Shown here piece after piece: positions 23,101 to 33,020 of a DNA stretch of 64,000 nucleotides. How positions within the stretch are numbered: position 1 is the stretch's first letter; every line of letters begins with the position of its first letter. The DNA comes from Chelonoidis abingdonii. Lineage: Eukaryota > Chordata > Testudines > Testudinidae. The notes under the pieces are model-generated. The model had not been told where the DNA came from. It did no database searches and saw only the letters and a list, made by a program, of their open reading frames with translations. Location of the stretch: contig NC_133773.1 of assembly GCF_003597395.2 (NCBI RefSeq), positions 147,793,272 to 147,857,271 of the forward strand. Direction: 5' to 3'. The position numbers were made by a program, and so were the translations under genes.

Positions 23101-26100
23101 TGATTTTAGAAGACAAAGGAAAAATAAGTTTATTAACTACAAAAGGTAGATGTTAAGTGATTATAAGGGATAGCACACACATCAAAGCAGATTAGCTAGC
23201 AAATAAACAAAACGCACAAACTAAGCTTAATATACTAAAGAGATTGCATATGAGTAGCAAATTCTCACCCTAAAAGATGATTCAAGCAGGCTACAGAGAT
23301 TCTTAAGGGGCCAGTGGCACTCGCTTACAGATTAAAAACCCCAGGTATTCCTTTCACAGGCTAAAAATCCCTCTACCCTGGGTCCACACTCTTCCCCCCC
23401 CCCCCCCCCCCCCCCGCCCCAGTTCAGTCTTTGTTCGTTTGTTCTGAGTCTCTTTGAGGCGGGGATCAGTGAAGAATCGTGATGACGTCACTCCCCTGCC
23501 TTAAATAGCTTTTGCATATGGCGGGAATCCTTTGTCTCAAAGCTTGATTCCCATGCCAGTCCGTGGAAATACACTGATATTCCAAGATGGAGTCCAGCAC
23601 CAGGTGACCTGGTTACATGTCCCTATAGTGCCACAGCAGCCATTGCTCAGAGGCCATTTGTAGCCTCAAGAAGACACAACTCTCCCCCCCCCCCCCTGAA
23701 ATAAACTCCTTCTAAGGCCTATTGTTCTCCCACATTGTTCATTAACTTGAATGGGCCTTTTCCAACCAGCCATCTAGATTGACAGTCTTGCCTAGTGGAT
23801 ATTCCTCATGTGTAAACGCATTTGTAATATATGCATAGACAATATTCCTAACTTCAGATACAAAAATGATACATCCATAGAAATAGGATAATCATATTCA
23901 GTAAATCATACCCTTTTAAATATCTCACATGACCTATCTTGCATAAAATACATCAGAATTATGCTATAATCTATCATAATATCACTATGAAGAATATGGA
24001 GTTTAGTGTCACAAGGTCCACTCAGGAGACCTCATGGCTAAGGCCCTGTGTGAACCACGATTTCACAGACTGCAGGGAAGTTGTGAGATTAGCCAGTTCG
24101 GGAATTTTGCCAACAGCAGGGAGACAGAACAGGGATTCCCACATCTGCCTCTGCACTGTTGGAAAATTCATAGTATTAAGCTAATTTAGCTGCTTGGGGG
24201 GGTTTGCTTCCTCACTGGCTGTTAGAAGATAGGGGACAGGGTTGACAATGCAGAGCAGTTACGAGCCCTGGCCTGCCCCGTAGAGCCCCCTGGCAGATGC
24301 AAGGAGGACACTGCAGTGCTTGCTGGCAAGGGTGGATCTGCTGCTTGGAGTACAAGCAGGTATGAGGGGGCCCTGCCCCAGTGAGAGGATCAGGGCGGGA
24401 GGCATAGATCTTATTCTCACTCCAATCCCCTGCTGGGGCAGGGCTCTATGGTCTCAGCTCCTCACCAGTTGGCACTGCGGTGTCTCTCCTGCGTGTGCTG
24501 GGGCTGCTGCGGGTTGAGCTGGCTAATAATTGTACATTGTCAGCATGTTGGACAGACAGGAAGTAGCAGTAGCCTGGGCCAGAGCTCAGTGTGGAGCCAA
24601 CCAGACGGTGCCCCCAGCTAGGCTGGGCAGCTGGCTCCATGCAGACAGACAAACACACACCCTTTTGTCCCCCTCCCCCTTACTCCCCAGGGTAGGACCA
24701 GCCTGCCATCTCACCCCTTTCTGGGATGGCATCAGCTCACTAACCCCCCCACGAGCAACCATGGCCTCAGCAGGGAGATGGAAACTGGGATACATTCTTC
24801 TCCCTCCTTGCTGCTGGAAGAATTGCATGCATCTCCCATGAAATTCAAACCCCTGGGATGCTACTGTAAATTTAGAGGGTGGGGAGGAAGAGAGAGAGAG
24901 CGATTTACATAGAGCCTGATTCATGATTCCTGCATGCTGTGGTCTCTTAGGGGCACCAGGGAAGGGGTGAGTTGGAAGATGGATTTGAGGCAGGGGTGGC
25001 TTGGCAGCTGGGGGTGGAGAGGAGCTGGTGTGTAGGTGGAAGCCAGGAATTGTGCCCACAGGCCGTTGTGAGGGGAGAAGATGCCAGGAGTCATGCTGCA
25101 GTTGTTCCTGCACCCAGGTCTCCTAAACTGACATCAGCTCCATCTGTTTCTTATCTGTGGCTGCATCCCATCAGCAACAGACTCAACTCTAGGGCCCAAT
25201 GAATCCCCTCCAGGGCTGCCCCCTCTCTGTGCCCAGATCCTGCTACCCAACACCTGTGGTGCTGCTACTCATGGGAATCAAGCACAGAGCATGCTCCGTG
25301 CTGCAGCCCCGGCCCTGCTGACTTGCCCAGGCTGCCAGCCCTATAGGCAGGGGCCTTGCACTCTTCTCTGTGTGATGGCTGAGCCCCAGCGAGAGCAAAT
25401 GCCAGTTCACCTGCCCCTAGAGCCTGGGCTGAGGTTCAGGAATGGAGTGTGAGTCCAGGGGGAGGATGCCAGAGCTGAGAGATCTGCCCTGCTCTGTCCC
25501 TTGGCTCAAGTGCCCGCAGCCATGGGCTCAGGGCTGCTGGAAGGCTCTTAGGGGCTGGTTGGAACACTGACCCTCTACCTCTCCCCGGCAGGTGATGTTC
25601 TCCTTCGAAGCTGGCAGGCGCTGCGAGTCTGGGCCTGGGAACTTCACATTTGAGACCAAGCAGGGGAATGAGATCTTCCGGTTAGTGGAGGCCTCCATTC
25701 GGGAGCAGAAAGCCCAGGTAGAGGAGAACAGACAGAGCTGCGACTCCCTGGACTTGGACTGCCCCAGCGTGGTGCTGATCCGCAACGCTCTGGCTGACTC
25801 GCTGAGCCTGGAGCTGCCTGCCGAGGGGGATGGCCCAATGGTGCCCAAAGCTGGGCTGGCAGCAAAGCTCAGTGCTGCTCCGGAGGAGAGGGACACCATA
25901 GCCCTGCTGAAGGCTCGCACTCTCCCAGAGCCCCCAGTGCCACCCAAGCCTGCTCACCCCAGTACGCCCCCACGCTCCCCACTGCCCAAGGTACCCAGGG
26001 CCGTGCTCCCTTCTGAGGACCCAGCCAGCTTGTACTCAGAGCCCATGGATGCAGTGAAGGGCGTCCGAGCCAGGCTGGACCCGCTCTACTCAGACCCCAT

Positions 26101-26704
26101 CGACAGCAAGCCTGGAGGTGGAGCCATGGGTCATGGCCCTGCCCAGGACGAGGCGAAGCTCAGGAAACCTGGCTGTCTGTACTCAGGCCTGTATGACCAG
26201 GTCCAGCCAGCGGGGAAGAGCCAAGCCAAGAGGGGGCTGAGATGCAGGGAGCACATCTATGATGAGCCTGAGGGGCGGGCCCCACACCCAGTGCCTGCCA
26301 ACACCTCTATCTACGATGAGGCACGGCCAACAGGTGAGGCCTGGCGCACGCAGGGCATCGAAGACGAGGGCGGGTATGAGTACCCCTACAATCCCAGAAC
26401 TGACGACTACTCCGTGCCTGCCTTCCAGCACAAAGCCGGGCCCAAAGGTCCCAAGCCCATCCCTGCCCCCAAGCCCCAATCCGTGTTCATTCCCAAAGGC
26501 ACTGAGAGGAACCCAGAGCCCAGCAAATGGCGTGTAAACCTGGCTCCCGACAAACCAGGTGTCAGATCTGGCTCGAACAACAACAACAACAACAACGAGG
26601 TGCTGTACAGCCAGGTGCTGAAGCCCCTGCAGGTGCCAGGGCAGGAGCTGTCTGTGGATGAGAATGTTCTAATGCCCATCTACGAAGACCTGGGAGAGAT
26701 TTAA
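7795..26704 (+). CDS. DOK1: DOK1 (docking protein 1), whole coding span in five exons
   Basis: DOK1 is a membrane-recruited adaptor that damps signalling below receptor and Src-family tyrosine kinases, mainly by docking RasGAP and Nck. Joining 7795-7856, 15397-15693, 21233-21338, 21824-21996 and 25592-26704 gives a protein of about 583 residues, longer than the roughly 480 of mammals. Order: PH domain (about residues 5-120), linker, IRS-type PTB domain (about 155-260), then a proline- and tyrosine-rich tail. Phase joins are exact from exon 2 onward (0, 0, 1, 0). DOK1 is favoured over DOK2 by [14 protein letters not shown] in the PTB domain and by the tail motifs. The five-exon layout is as in mammals. 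Exon 1 carries a one-base frame break. The gene lies tail to tail with M1AP, as in mammals. Confidence 0.93.
8385..10030 (+). mobile_element. CR1 LINE fragment (3' part of reverse-transcriptase ORF and tail)
   Basis: Broken + strand translations match CR1-type reverse transcriptase, for example [20 protein letters not shown] near 8540-8600 and a downstream [14 protein letters not shown] stretch near 9120-9160. Internal deletions remove part of the domain. The 3' end has the typical tail, GGACCTTTGGTCTGA at about 9580, and after a hAT insertion resumes as CCATTCTTATGTTC near 10007-10020. The element is inactive. Confidence 0.9.
9604..9998. mobile_element. Non-autonomous hAT element inserted in the CR1 tail
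   Basis: The terminal inverted repeats are GGGGTGGCCAAC on the left (9606 on) and its complement GGTTGGCCACCCCTG on the right, ending at 9998. The insertion is flanked by an exact 8-bp duplication, CAGTAGGG, at 9596-9603 and 9999-10006, which is the hAT signature. Removing it rejoins the CR1 tail exactly. There is no transposase frame, so it moved in trans. Confidence 0.93.
10031..11149. other. Intronic sequence, nothing recognised
   Basis: Only short open frames without family similarity. An A-rich stretch near 11139-11160 precedes the next CR1 copy. Confidence 0.4.
11150..13145 (+). mobile_element. CR1 LINE fragment, second copy in DOK1 intron 1
   Basis: Broken translations match CR1 ORF2, including [15 protein letters not shown] near 11410-11450 and a truncated [14 protein letters not shown] block near 12070-12110. 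Several frameshifts and stops are present. The 3' end carries the typical GGTGGACTGTTAGTCTGA tail near 13105 and ends near 13140. It is interrupted at 11238-11375 by an inverted Penelope-like fragment. Confidence 0.88.
11238..11375. mobile_element. Inverted (snap-back) Penelope-like fragment in the CR1 copy
   Basis: The left arm begins AGAGTAGCAGCCGTGTTAGT and the two arms are inverted copies around about 11330, both with the AGAGACTAACA / TGTTAGTCTCT motif. A perfect 15-bp duplication of TCGAGGTGCTACAGG flanks it (11223-11237 and 11376-11390). I assign the family to Penelope-like elements from memory of the full-length repeat, whose centre carries a hammerhead-like motif. That centre is missing here. 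The insertion is certain, the family name less so. Confidence 0.75.
14460..15000. repeat. C-rich minisatellite in DOK1 intron 1
   Basis: Imperfect units of about 35-40 bp, such as CTGCCTGCCCCTCCTCCATC followed by a GTCCAGCA part, repeat across the block. They form a longer period where alternating unit types recur near 14640, 14720 and 14830. The 284-codon open frame over it is a repeat artefact. It ends about 400 bp before the exon 2 acceptor. Confidence 0.85.
15397..15693 (+). CDS. DOK1: DOK1 exon 2 (most of the PH domain)
   Basis: The acceptor is CCTTTGCAG at 15396 and the donor TCA|GTGAGT at 15694. The exon has 99 whole codons, phase 0 to 0. It reads [20 protein letters not shown]..., the core strands of the DOK1 PH domain, and ends with the PH C-terminal helix ([12 protein letters not shown]). 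The PH domain binds membrane phosphoinositides and brings the protein to the membrane. No frame damage is seen. Confidence 0.95.
16021..17052. mobile_element. Solo LTR of a retrovirus- or Gypsy-like element
   Basis: A 1032-bp block begins TGTGACAATG and ends CATCACA, so the ends form a TGTGA/TCACA inverted pair. It is flanked by an exact 5-bp duplication CCTTC at 16016-16020 and 17053-17057. These are the marks of an integrated LTR left after recombination. There is no internal gag-pol region or primer-binding site next to it. The superfamily cannot be fixed from the LTR alone. Confidence 0.85.
18310..18815 (+). mobile_element. Old CR1/L3-like LINE 3' fragment
   Basis: Degraded LINE sequence with the motifs CAGTGACTC, AAAAAGGTTTAGGGGTCA and CCCAGTGCGCTGCTGTGGCC, and a tail near 18770-18805 (GATGATCTAATGGGCCAATC). 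The same family recurs at 30360-31240 and 51050-51900. No open frame survives. Confidence 0.7.
20030..21190. repeat. G-rich minisatellite in DOK1 intron 2
   Basis: Imperfect units of roughly 40-50 bp with the core GGCTGGCTGTGAGG(C/T)GGCC followed by a CATGGGG run. The - strand 580-codon and 321-codon open frames across it are repeat artefacts, rich in S, P and H. The last unit lies about 45 bp upstream of the exon 3 acceptor, so copy number changes would move sequence close to the branch point. Confidence 0.9.
21233..21338 (+). CDS. DOK1: DOK1 exon 3 (PH-PTB linker)
   Basis: The acceptor CTTGCTTTGCAG ends at 21232. The exon is 106 bp, enters in phase 0 and leaves in phase 1, with donor GAAG|GTAGGG. 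It encodes a linker ending [16 protein letters not shown], which parallels the LEMLENSLYSP linker of mammalian DOK1. The split codon joins the first two bases of exon 4 to give Val. Confidence 0.9.
21339..21823 (+). other. DOK1: DOK1 intron 3
   Basis: 485 bp from GTAGGG at 21339 to CAG at 21821-21823. No repeats or other features are recognised. Confidence 0.85.
21824..21996 (+). CDS. DOK1: DOK1 exon 4 (first half of PTB domain)
   Basis: The acceptor CTTTCTCGGCAG ends at 21823 and the donor AAG|GTGGGT starts at 21997. It is 173 bp, phase 1 in and phase 0 out. It reads [17 protein letters not shown]..., then [16 protein letters not shown], the conserved IRS-type PTB core. This PTB domain binds phosphotyrosine in NPxY-like contexts on activated receptors. 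The RRYGRDK stretch leads directly into the SFEAGRRC strand of exon 5. Confidence 0.96.
21997..25591 (+). other. DOK1: DOK1 intron 4
   Basis: GTGGGT at 21997 to CCCCGGCAG ending 25591. It holds an LTR-like block (22817-24013) with a long C run near 23395-23415. The rest (22000-22816 and 24014-25591) shows no recognised element apart from short homopolymer runs. Confidence 0.85.
22817..24013. mobile_element. LTR-like repeat, probably a solo LTR
   Basis: The block starts TGTGATGGGTTCCC and ends TTTAGTGTCACA, again a TGTGA/TCACA end pair, and its A/T-rich right half resembles the solo LTR at 16021-17052. The flanking bases GGATC and AGGTC do not match well, so a 5-bp target duplication is not shown. 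A poly-C run interrupts it near 23395. Confidence 0.6.
25592..26704 (+). CDS. DOK1: DOK1 exon 5 (end of PTB domain and tyrosine-rich tail)
   Basis: A single 370-codon terminal exon, phase 0, stop TAA at 26702-26704. It opens [11 protein letters not shown]; the two arginines correspond to the PTB phosphotyrosine-binding pair. It then runs through [20 protein letters not shown], the PTB C-terminal helix. A PxxP-rich linker (PEPPVPPKP) suits SH3 binding. Tyrosine motifs follow in order: [47 protein letters not shown] and a C-terminal IYEDL. The YxxP sites suit RasGAP, Nck and Crk SH2 domains. An uninterrupted (AAC)7 tract at 26576-26596 adds seven asparagines just before LYSQV. Confidence 0.97.
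   Translation: MMFSFEAGRRCESGPGNFTFETKQGNEIFRLVEASIREQKAQVEENRQSCDSLDLDCPSVVLIRNALADSLSLELPAEGDGPMVPKAGLAAKLSAAPEERDTIALLKARTLPEPPVPPKPAHPSTPPRSPLPKVPRAVLPSEDPASLYSEPMDAVKGVRARLDPLYSDPIDSKPGGGAMGHGPAQDEAKLRKPGCLYSGLYDQVQPAGKSQAKRGLRCREHIYDEPEGRAPHPVPANTSIYDEARPTGEAWRTQGIEDEGGYEYPYNPRTDDYSVPAFQHKAGPKGPKPIPAPKPQSVFIPKGTERNPEPSKWRVNLAPDKPGVRSGSNNNNNNNEVLYSQVLKPLQVPGQELSVDENVLMPIYEDLGEI
26576..26596 (+). repeat. DOK1: (AAC)7 trinucleotide tract coding polyasparagine
   Basis: Seven identical AAC codons lie in frame in DOK1 exon 5 at about residues 542-548, between a serine-glycine stretch and the LYSQV tyrosine motif. A pure repeat in an exon is a likely length polymorphism. Confidence 0.97.
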
Positions 26705-27265
26705 CTTCCTGTGCCGCAGCCCCTACTGTGCATCTTCCTCTGGGAGGGGCCATGGGGCCCAGAATCCAGCAGGAGCCATGCAGGGTGCTGTCCTCTCTGG
26801 GTCCCTGCAGGATGGGCCCGGGGACTGTGCTGGGCTGCCTGTCACCCTCTGCCCTGTGAGCTAGCTGGTGACTGCTCCTCCTCCTGTGCCAAGCAGGAGG
26901 TTGGGTGATTCCCAGGAGACTTTCCCTGGAGGATGTTATGATTGGTGATGGGGAGAGACGTTTGACTGTAGTACCTATGTGCCAGGATTGGCTCCTTTAC
27001 CACATAACACTTTGACAGGGGAGGATGGGGCTGTCATCTCTAGGGCACCCATCACCATGATATCTGGGCATGATAACCCTGGGATCATGCGATTCCTGGG
27101 CACGTGGCTCCACTGGGGCCTTTTGCTGCTGAAATGCTCCTCCGCTCCCTTTGGACTGTCTCAGTGGCCCACAGCGATAGCAGGCTGTGCACCCTGGCAC
27201 CCATCCCAAAATATTTTTCTAAAAATTTTATTTTGATATTAAAATCTTAAATTTTAAAACTGAAG
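26705..27265 (+). other. DOK1: DOK1 3' untranslated region
   Basis: No further open frame follows the TAA. The sequence stays unique up to an A/T-rich segment that holds an ATTAAA signal, so cleavage about 10-25 bases after it is expected. Confidence 0.7.
27238..27243 (+). promoter_or_regulatory. DOK1: Probable DOK1 polyadenylation signal ATTAAA
   Basis: ATTAAA lies 534 bp after the stop codon, and a TGTATGTGTGG GT-rich stretch follows at about 27270. This is the best signal before repeat sequence starts at about 27450. Confidence 0.6.
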
Positions 27266-27453
27266 AATCTGTATGTGTGGCATGTTTGAGGCGGTGCTGT
27301 GTCACATGCCTATTCTTGGGGAGGGAAGAGATGCCATGTCAGGCTCCCAGGGGTGCTGTACCCCTGGGCGAAGGAAAGAGGCCAGATTTCCGCTGGGACA
27401 TTGTGAGTGGCACATACATGCTCATTCGCATGTGCCAGTCCATGAAGTCTTAT

Positions 27454-29330
27454 CATAGAATCATAGACTTTAAGGTCAGGAAGGACCATTATGATCATCT
27501 AGTCTGACCTCCTGCACAATGCAGGCCACAGAATCTCACCCACCCGCTCCCGTATCAAACCCCTAACCTGTGTCTGAGCCATTGAAGTCCTCAAATCATG
27601 GTTTAAAGACTTCAAGGTGCAGAGAACCTTCCAGCGAGTGACCTGTGCCCCACGCTGCAGAGGAAGACGAAAAACCCCCAGGGCTTCTGCCAATCTGCCC
27701 GGAGGAAATTCCTTCCTGACTCAAATATTGGCGATCAGCTATAACCTGCTTTGGCACGCTCACCAGCAGCACCAGGAAGAATTCTCTGCAGTAACTCAGA
27801 TCCTACCCATCTACACCATCAAAGCATTGGTATTTTCACAGTATAGTCAAGACAATATTGCCAAAATTAGGCTATCCCATTATACCATCCCTCCATAAAC
27901 TTATCAAGTTTTGTCTTGAGCAGCTATGTCTTTTGGCCTCATTACTCCCTTGGAAGGTTTCCAGAACTTCATTCTTCTGATGGTTTGAAACCTTCCCATC
28001 TTATTTCAAGTCTAACTCCTGTGGCAGTTTATATCCATTTGTTCTTGTGTCCACATTGTACTGAGCTTAATATTCCTCTCCCTCCCTGGTATTTATCCCT
28101 CTGATATTTATGAGAGCAATCATATCTCCCCAGCTGTTTTTTGGTTTAGGCTAAACAAGCCAGTCTTCAAGTCTCCATAAGACAGTTTTCCATTCCTCAG
28201 ATCATCTAGGAGCTTCTCTGTACCTGTTCCAGTTTGAATTCATCCTTCTTAACAGTGAGACCAGAAACTGCACACAGAATTCCAGATGAGGTCTCCACCG
28301 TGCCTTGTTACGGTACTACACCTCCTTATCTCTACTGGGAATACCTCACTGATGCATCCCAACCCGCATTAGCCTTTTTCATGTCCATCCATTGGCAGCC
28401 ATAGTCATCCTGGTGATCACAATAATCCGAGGTCCTTCTCCTCCTCTGTTACTTCCAACTGATGCATCCCAGCTATATACAGTAGTTTTGTTATTATCCC
28501 TAATGCATGACCTTGCACTTTTACTATTAAATTTCTTCCTATTACTATTACTCCTTTACAAGTCATCCGATCTTCCGTATGTTCCCGGTCCTTCTCTGTT
28601 GTTACCTTCTCAAAGAAAGAGATCAGGTTGGTTGGTTGATTACCTTTTGAAATCATGTGTTTTGTGCCAATTACCAGTGACTCAATGTCCTTAACTACTT
28701 TCTCTTCAAAATTTTTCCAAGACCTTGCTTCTACAGATGTCAAACTGACGGCCTGTAGTTGCCTGGATGCTTTTCCCTTTCTTAGATAGGAACTATGTTA
28801 CAATTCTCCAGCCTACGGTACAACCTGAGTTTAGAGATTCTTAAAATTCTGCTATGGGCTTGCAATTTCATGTGCCAGTTCTTTAATTATCTTGATGAAG
28901 AATTATCTGGGCACCCGATTTGTCCCATTAGCTGTTTGGTTTAGCTTCTACTCGCGTGGTTAATATCTACCATTCCTCTTCCCATTTGCATCCTACCTTA
29001 TCCTCAGTCTCATTAAGACTGTGCAAGTGTAGATTATCCTTAACTCCATCCATCTTCAATGTTTACGGTCCCATTCTACTTCTTGTTTCTTCTTTATATG
29101 GCTATGAACCTTTTACTATTGGTTTTAATTCCCTTTGCAAGTCCAACTCTACATGACTTTTGGCCTTTCTCACTTTATCCTACATGTTCTGCCTCACTAA
29201 GGGGCTTTCCTTGCTTTAATCCTCCTATCTTCCACTCCTTGTAGGCTTTCTGCTTTTTCTTAATCAGCTCTCTGAGATGCTCATCCAGCTTGGTCTTATT
29301 AAAGCAACAGCTGCACTGGAGAGGAGCAAA
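27454..29330 (-). mobile_element. CR1 LINE fragments, antisense
   Basis: It begins with the reverse complement of a typical CR1 3' end (ATCATAGAATCATAG, then ATCATCTAGTCTGACCTCC near 27490-27515) and continues as antisense CR1-like sequence. A short - strand translation near 28600-28740 (NFEEKVVKDIESLV) resembles degraded LINE reverse transcriptase. Probably more than one fragment. No intact frame. Confidence 0.75.
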
Positions 29331-31240
29331 TATTGGCTCCATCTTCACAAAAGGTACTGGGGGATCCTGGGAGTTAGAGCTGTTGGACTTCCAGCAGGGG
29401 AAGGTGGTTGAAATGATAATGAAATAGAATTATAAAATTGTAATTTAGACTTTCAAAAGGCCCTTGGCAAAGCCTCTCTCAGGAGGCTGGTGAGGAACCA
29501 GTCGCTGTGAGGGGAGGGCGAATCTCTGCCCTGGAGCAGAAGGCTCAGAACAGAGCAGGGATCAATGGTCCATTTCCATCAGAGCAGAGGGGTCACAGCA
29601 GGGCCCCAGGGGGCAGACCGGGGTTTCAGATACTTATTAACAAGCTGGAGAAGGGACGTGTGACTCCACAGATGGCACAAAGGTATTGAGGGGAGCCGCG
29701 TCCAGAGGAGCCTGTGAGGAATTTGAGGGACTGGCAGAGGGAAAAGGCAGCATGCTGGCGGGCACAGCTGGGATTCAGGGTTGATTAATATGAAGTAATA
29801 CACATTGGAGGGTTTAATCTGAACTTGTCATGTGCCTTCTCAGGGCCTAACTTAACAGTATCCGCTCAGGAAACGGACCCGCTCAGGAAACGGGCAACAC
29901 AGTTTGACCTTGACATAATGTGTGGCTGATTCCAAGACAGCTGATTGGCTGTATAAGGGGTGGGGTGGCGAATAGTACAAGTTAGGTCCTGCTCTGCACT
30001 CCTATGGAGCGTGTGCTTTGGTGGAGCTGTGCAGCAGCTGGGCACAGCGTGGGCTGATGAGAAAGCAGTGGGGGAAGCCACTGGACTCTGCTGAGTGACG
30101 GAGACAGCTGGCCCTTTTCCCTGTGCTCTTTGTTACAGCACGGACCTGCGGTACTTTGGACAGGTCCCATCTTCGTTATGAGAGAATGATTCAAAGCTTG
30201 GGGCGGGTGGTAAATAATGGAGTGGACAGGTGACTGGGACAGCAAGCTGGCTCGCTTGGTAAGCTGGGCGCAAGCAAACACTGTATTTTAATCTGGCTAA
30301 ATGTAAATGTGTACATCTAGGAACAAAGAATGCAGGCCATACGTACAGGATGGGGGACTCTATCCTGGGAACCAGTGACTCTGAAAAAGATTTGGGGTCA
30401 TGGTCTATAATCAGCTGACCATAACATCCCAGTGCGGCGCTGTGGCCAGAAGAGCTAATGTGAGCCTGGAATGCATAAATGGGAGCAGAGAGGTTATTTT
30501 ACCTCGGTATTTGCACTGATGGGACCACTGCTGTGATATTGTGTGCAGTTCTGATGTCACAGTTCAAGAAGGCTGTTGATAAGTTGGAGAGGGTTCAGAG
30601 AAGAGTCATGAGAATGATTAAAGGATTGGAACACCTTTCTCATAGTGAAAAACTCCAGGAACTCGATCTATTTAGCTTAACAAAGAGAAGTTTAAGGGGT
30701 AACTTGACTGCAGTCTATAAGTATCTACACAGGGAATAAATATTTAATAATGGACTCTTCTATCTAACAGAGATGTATAATGCAGTCCAATGGCTGGAAG
30801 TTGAAGTTAGACAAATTCAGCCTGGCAATGAGGTGTAATTTTACAGTGAGGGTATTTAACTATGGAAACAATTTACCAAGGGGAGGTGGATTCTCCATCA
30901 CTAACAATTTTTACCTTGAGACTGGCTGTTTTTCTAAAAGATCTGCTCTAGGTATTATTTTGGGTCAGGTCTCTGGCCTGTTATACAGGAGGTCAGACTA
31001 GATCAGGGATTCTCAGAGTGGGGGTCGTGAACTGTCAACCTCCACCCCAAACCCCACTTTGCCTCCAGCATTTATAATGGTGTTAAATATATAAAAAAGT
31101 GTTTTTAATTTATGGGGGGGGGGTCGCACTCAGATGCTTGCTGTGTGAAAGGGGTCACCCATAGAAAAGTTTGAGAGTCACTGGACTAGATGATTGTAAT
31201 GGTCCCTTCTGACCTTAAAGTCTCTGACTCTATAACAGTG
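29331..31240 (+). mobile_element. CR1/L3-like LINE fragment, sense, with nested hAT
   Basis: Degenerate LINE sequence includes a block near 30550-30740 (LERVQRRVMRMIKGLEHL, then ELDLFSLTKRSLRGNL), the typical C-terminal end of CR1-type ORF2. The tail is GGTCAGACTAGATGATTGTAATGG, split by the hAT at 31004-31183. Confidence 0.8.
31004..31183. mobile_element. 180-bp non-autonomous hAT element in the LINE tail
   Basis: The ends CAGGGATTCTCAGAGT and TTTGAGAGTCACTG are imperfect inverted repeats of the widespread CAGNGGTTCTCAAACT type. An exact 8-bp duplication GACTAGAT flanks it at 30996-31003 and 31184-31191. The same internal sequence (GCATTTATAATGGTGTTAAA) recurs in the element at 36202-36831. 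Confidence 0.95.
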
Positions 31241-32103
31241 GCAGGAGTGTTCCTCTGCAGATTTTTCCATGAGGTCTCAGTGCAAGGAGGCATTGGTTTC
31301 CCTTTGTATGGTTGTAAGAGCTGCTTCTGTCTTTGCAATCAGGAGATCTCTGCTTAACTCCGAGCCTGGGAGAAAGGTTCTGGGTTGCATATATGTAGTC
31401 TGGTTTCCTGTCTTCTATTTAAAGCTACTTCAGCCCTAGTTAAAATTAAAATATGGTAGGAAGTGGCTTCTGCCTCCTCCCCCTTCAACTAATTTCTGCT
31501 CAGTCTGTGGGAGAAATAACTTTTTTGGCATCTTTGGAACAGGTTATCAGCCTGTTAGAAATTTGCAGCTCAGTGGTGCAGTTGGTCAGGTGGCCAGCAG
31601 CCATGATTCTCTCTGAACATGTGGTCTGGGTGCTTTGCAGAGAGAAAGGAGACACTGTCCCTGCACCAAGGAACTTAGATGCTGAATGTAGCCAGCTGCT
31701 TTACTTGAGGAATATGTCTCAGAGTGTAAGGGGGAGGAGGGGCTAACACCAGAGTGAGATTTGTTTTTATTTCTGCAGCAGAAATGACCTGGAGCTGGCA
31801 GCTCCTCCACTCACTTTCCTCGTGTCTCAGAATCAGATGAGTAGCCAGGTGCCAGATGCTTTCTCAGAAGCCTCAACTGTGGGCAGCCTGGATGCACTCA
31901 GACTTTGTCCTAGCACATTAAACTTTCTAATACTTCCTTATCTGTGTTACGGTAGCACCCAGCCTCCACAACTGACTGCAGTTGTCTCTCCAGGGGCCCA
32001 TGACCTTCACAGTAGCACTGCACCTGCTTCCCCTTGTGCTTAGGGCTAGAGCTGGGTCTAGCGAAGCAAGTCAGAGCTAGACTGAGATGCTGCTGATAGC
32101 ATG
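31241..32103. other. Spacer between DOK1 and M1AP, nothing recognised
   Basis: Short open frames only. No exon-like block with splice sites is apparent. Confidence 0.4.
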
Positions 32104-33020
32104 AGGGTTGCTAACTTTCTACTTGCACAAAAGTGAATACGCTTGCCCTGTCCCTTTTCTGAGGCCTTGCCCTTGCTCACTCCACACACCCCACCCTCCC
32201 TCACTCATTTTCACTGGGCGGGCTCAGGGGTTGGGGTGCAGGAGGGGATGAAGGCTCTGGCTGGGAGTGTGGACTCCGGGGTGGGGCCAGGGATAAGGAA
32301 TTTGGGGTGTAGGAGGGAGCTCTGGGCTGGGGATGGAGCCGAGGGGTTTAGAGTATGGGAGGGGGCTCTGGGTGGAAGTGTAGGGGGATAAGGGCTGTGG
32401 CTGGGGGTGCGGGCTCTGAATGAGGGATTTGGGGTACAGGAGGGGGCTGTGGGCTGGAGGCTCCGGGTTCGGAGTGCAGGAGGGAGGATCAGGGACTGGA
32501 GCAGAGGGTCGCGGAGGGGATCCGATGGGGTGCAGGCTCTGGGATGGGGCTAAAGGGTTTGAGGTGAAGGAGGATGGTTTCAGGCTGGGACTGAGCGTTT
32601 TCAGAGGGGTTGGAGGAAGATCAGGGCTAGGGCTGGGCAGGGGGTTGGGGTGCAGTTCGCAGACAGCACTTACCTCAAGAACTCCCAGAAGCAGCGGCAT
32701 GGCCCCCACAGGCTCCTACAAGAGAGAGTGGCCAGGTGGCTTGGCGCGCATGTCCCTCACAAGGTGCTGCCCCAGCGCTCTATTGGCTCGGTCTTGGCCA
32801 AGGGAGCGGAGATGCGAGCAGCGCTTGGGGAGGGAGTGGGTGGAGCCCCGACTGCCTCTATGCGTAGGAGCTGGAGGGGATGCTGCTGTTTCTGGGAGCT
32901 ACGCAGGAGCCACAGCAGCCAGGGAGCCTGCTTTGTCCAGTTGTGCCACCGCCAGACTATTTAACGGGCGGTCAGCAGGTGCCTTTTTGACCCGTAAAAA
33001 AACCAGACATCTGGCAACCT
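32104..33020. mobile_element. DNA-transposon-like element with GGGTTGC ends and internal G-rich repeats
   Basis: The left end AGGGTTGCTAACTTTCTACT and the right end ATCTGGCAACCT are partly inverted. Inside is a run of GGGCTGGGG- and GTGCAGGAGGG-type units (about 32220-32650). A second copy lies at 39528-40694, and the antisense of the unit type recurs near 49540-49810. A shared GATAGC lies just outside each end, but an exact 8-bp duplication could not be fixed. Confidence 0.6.
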
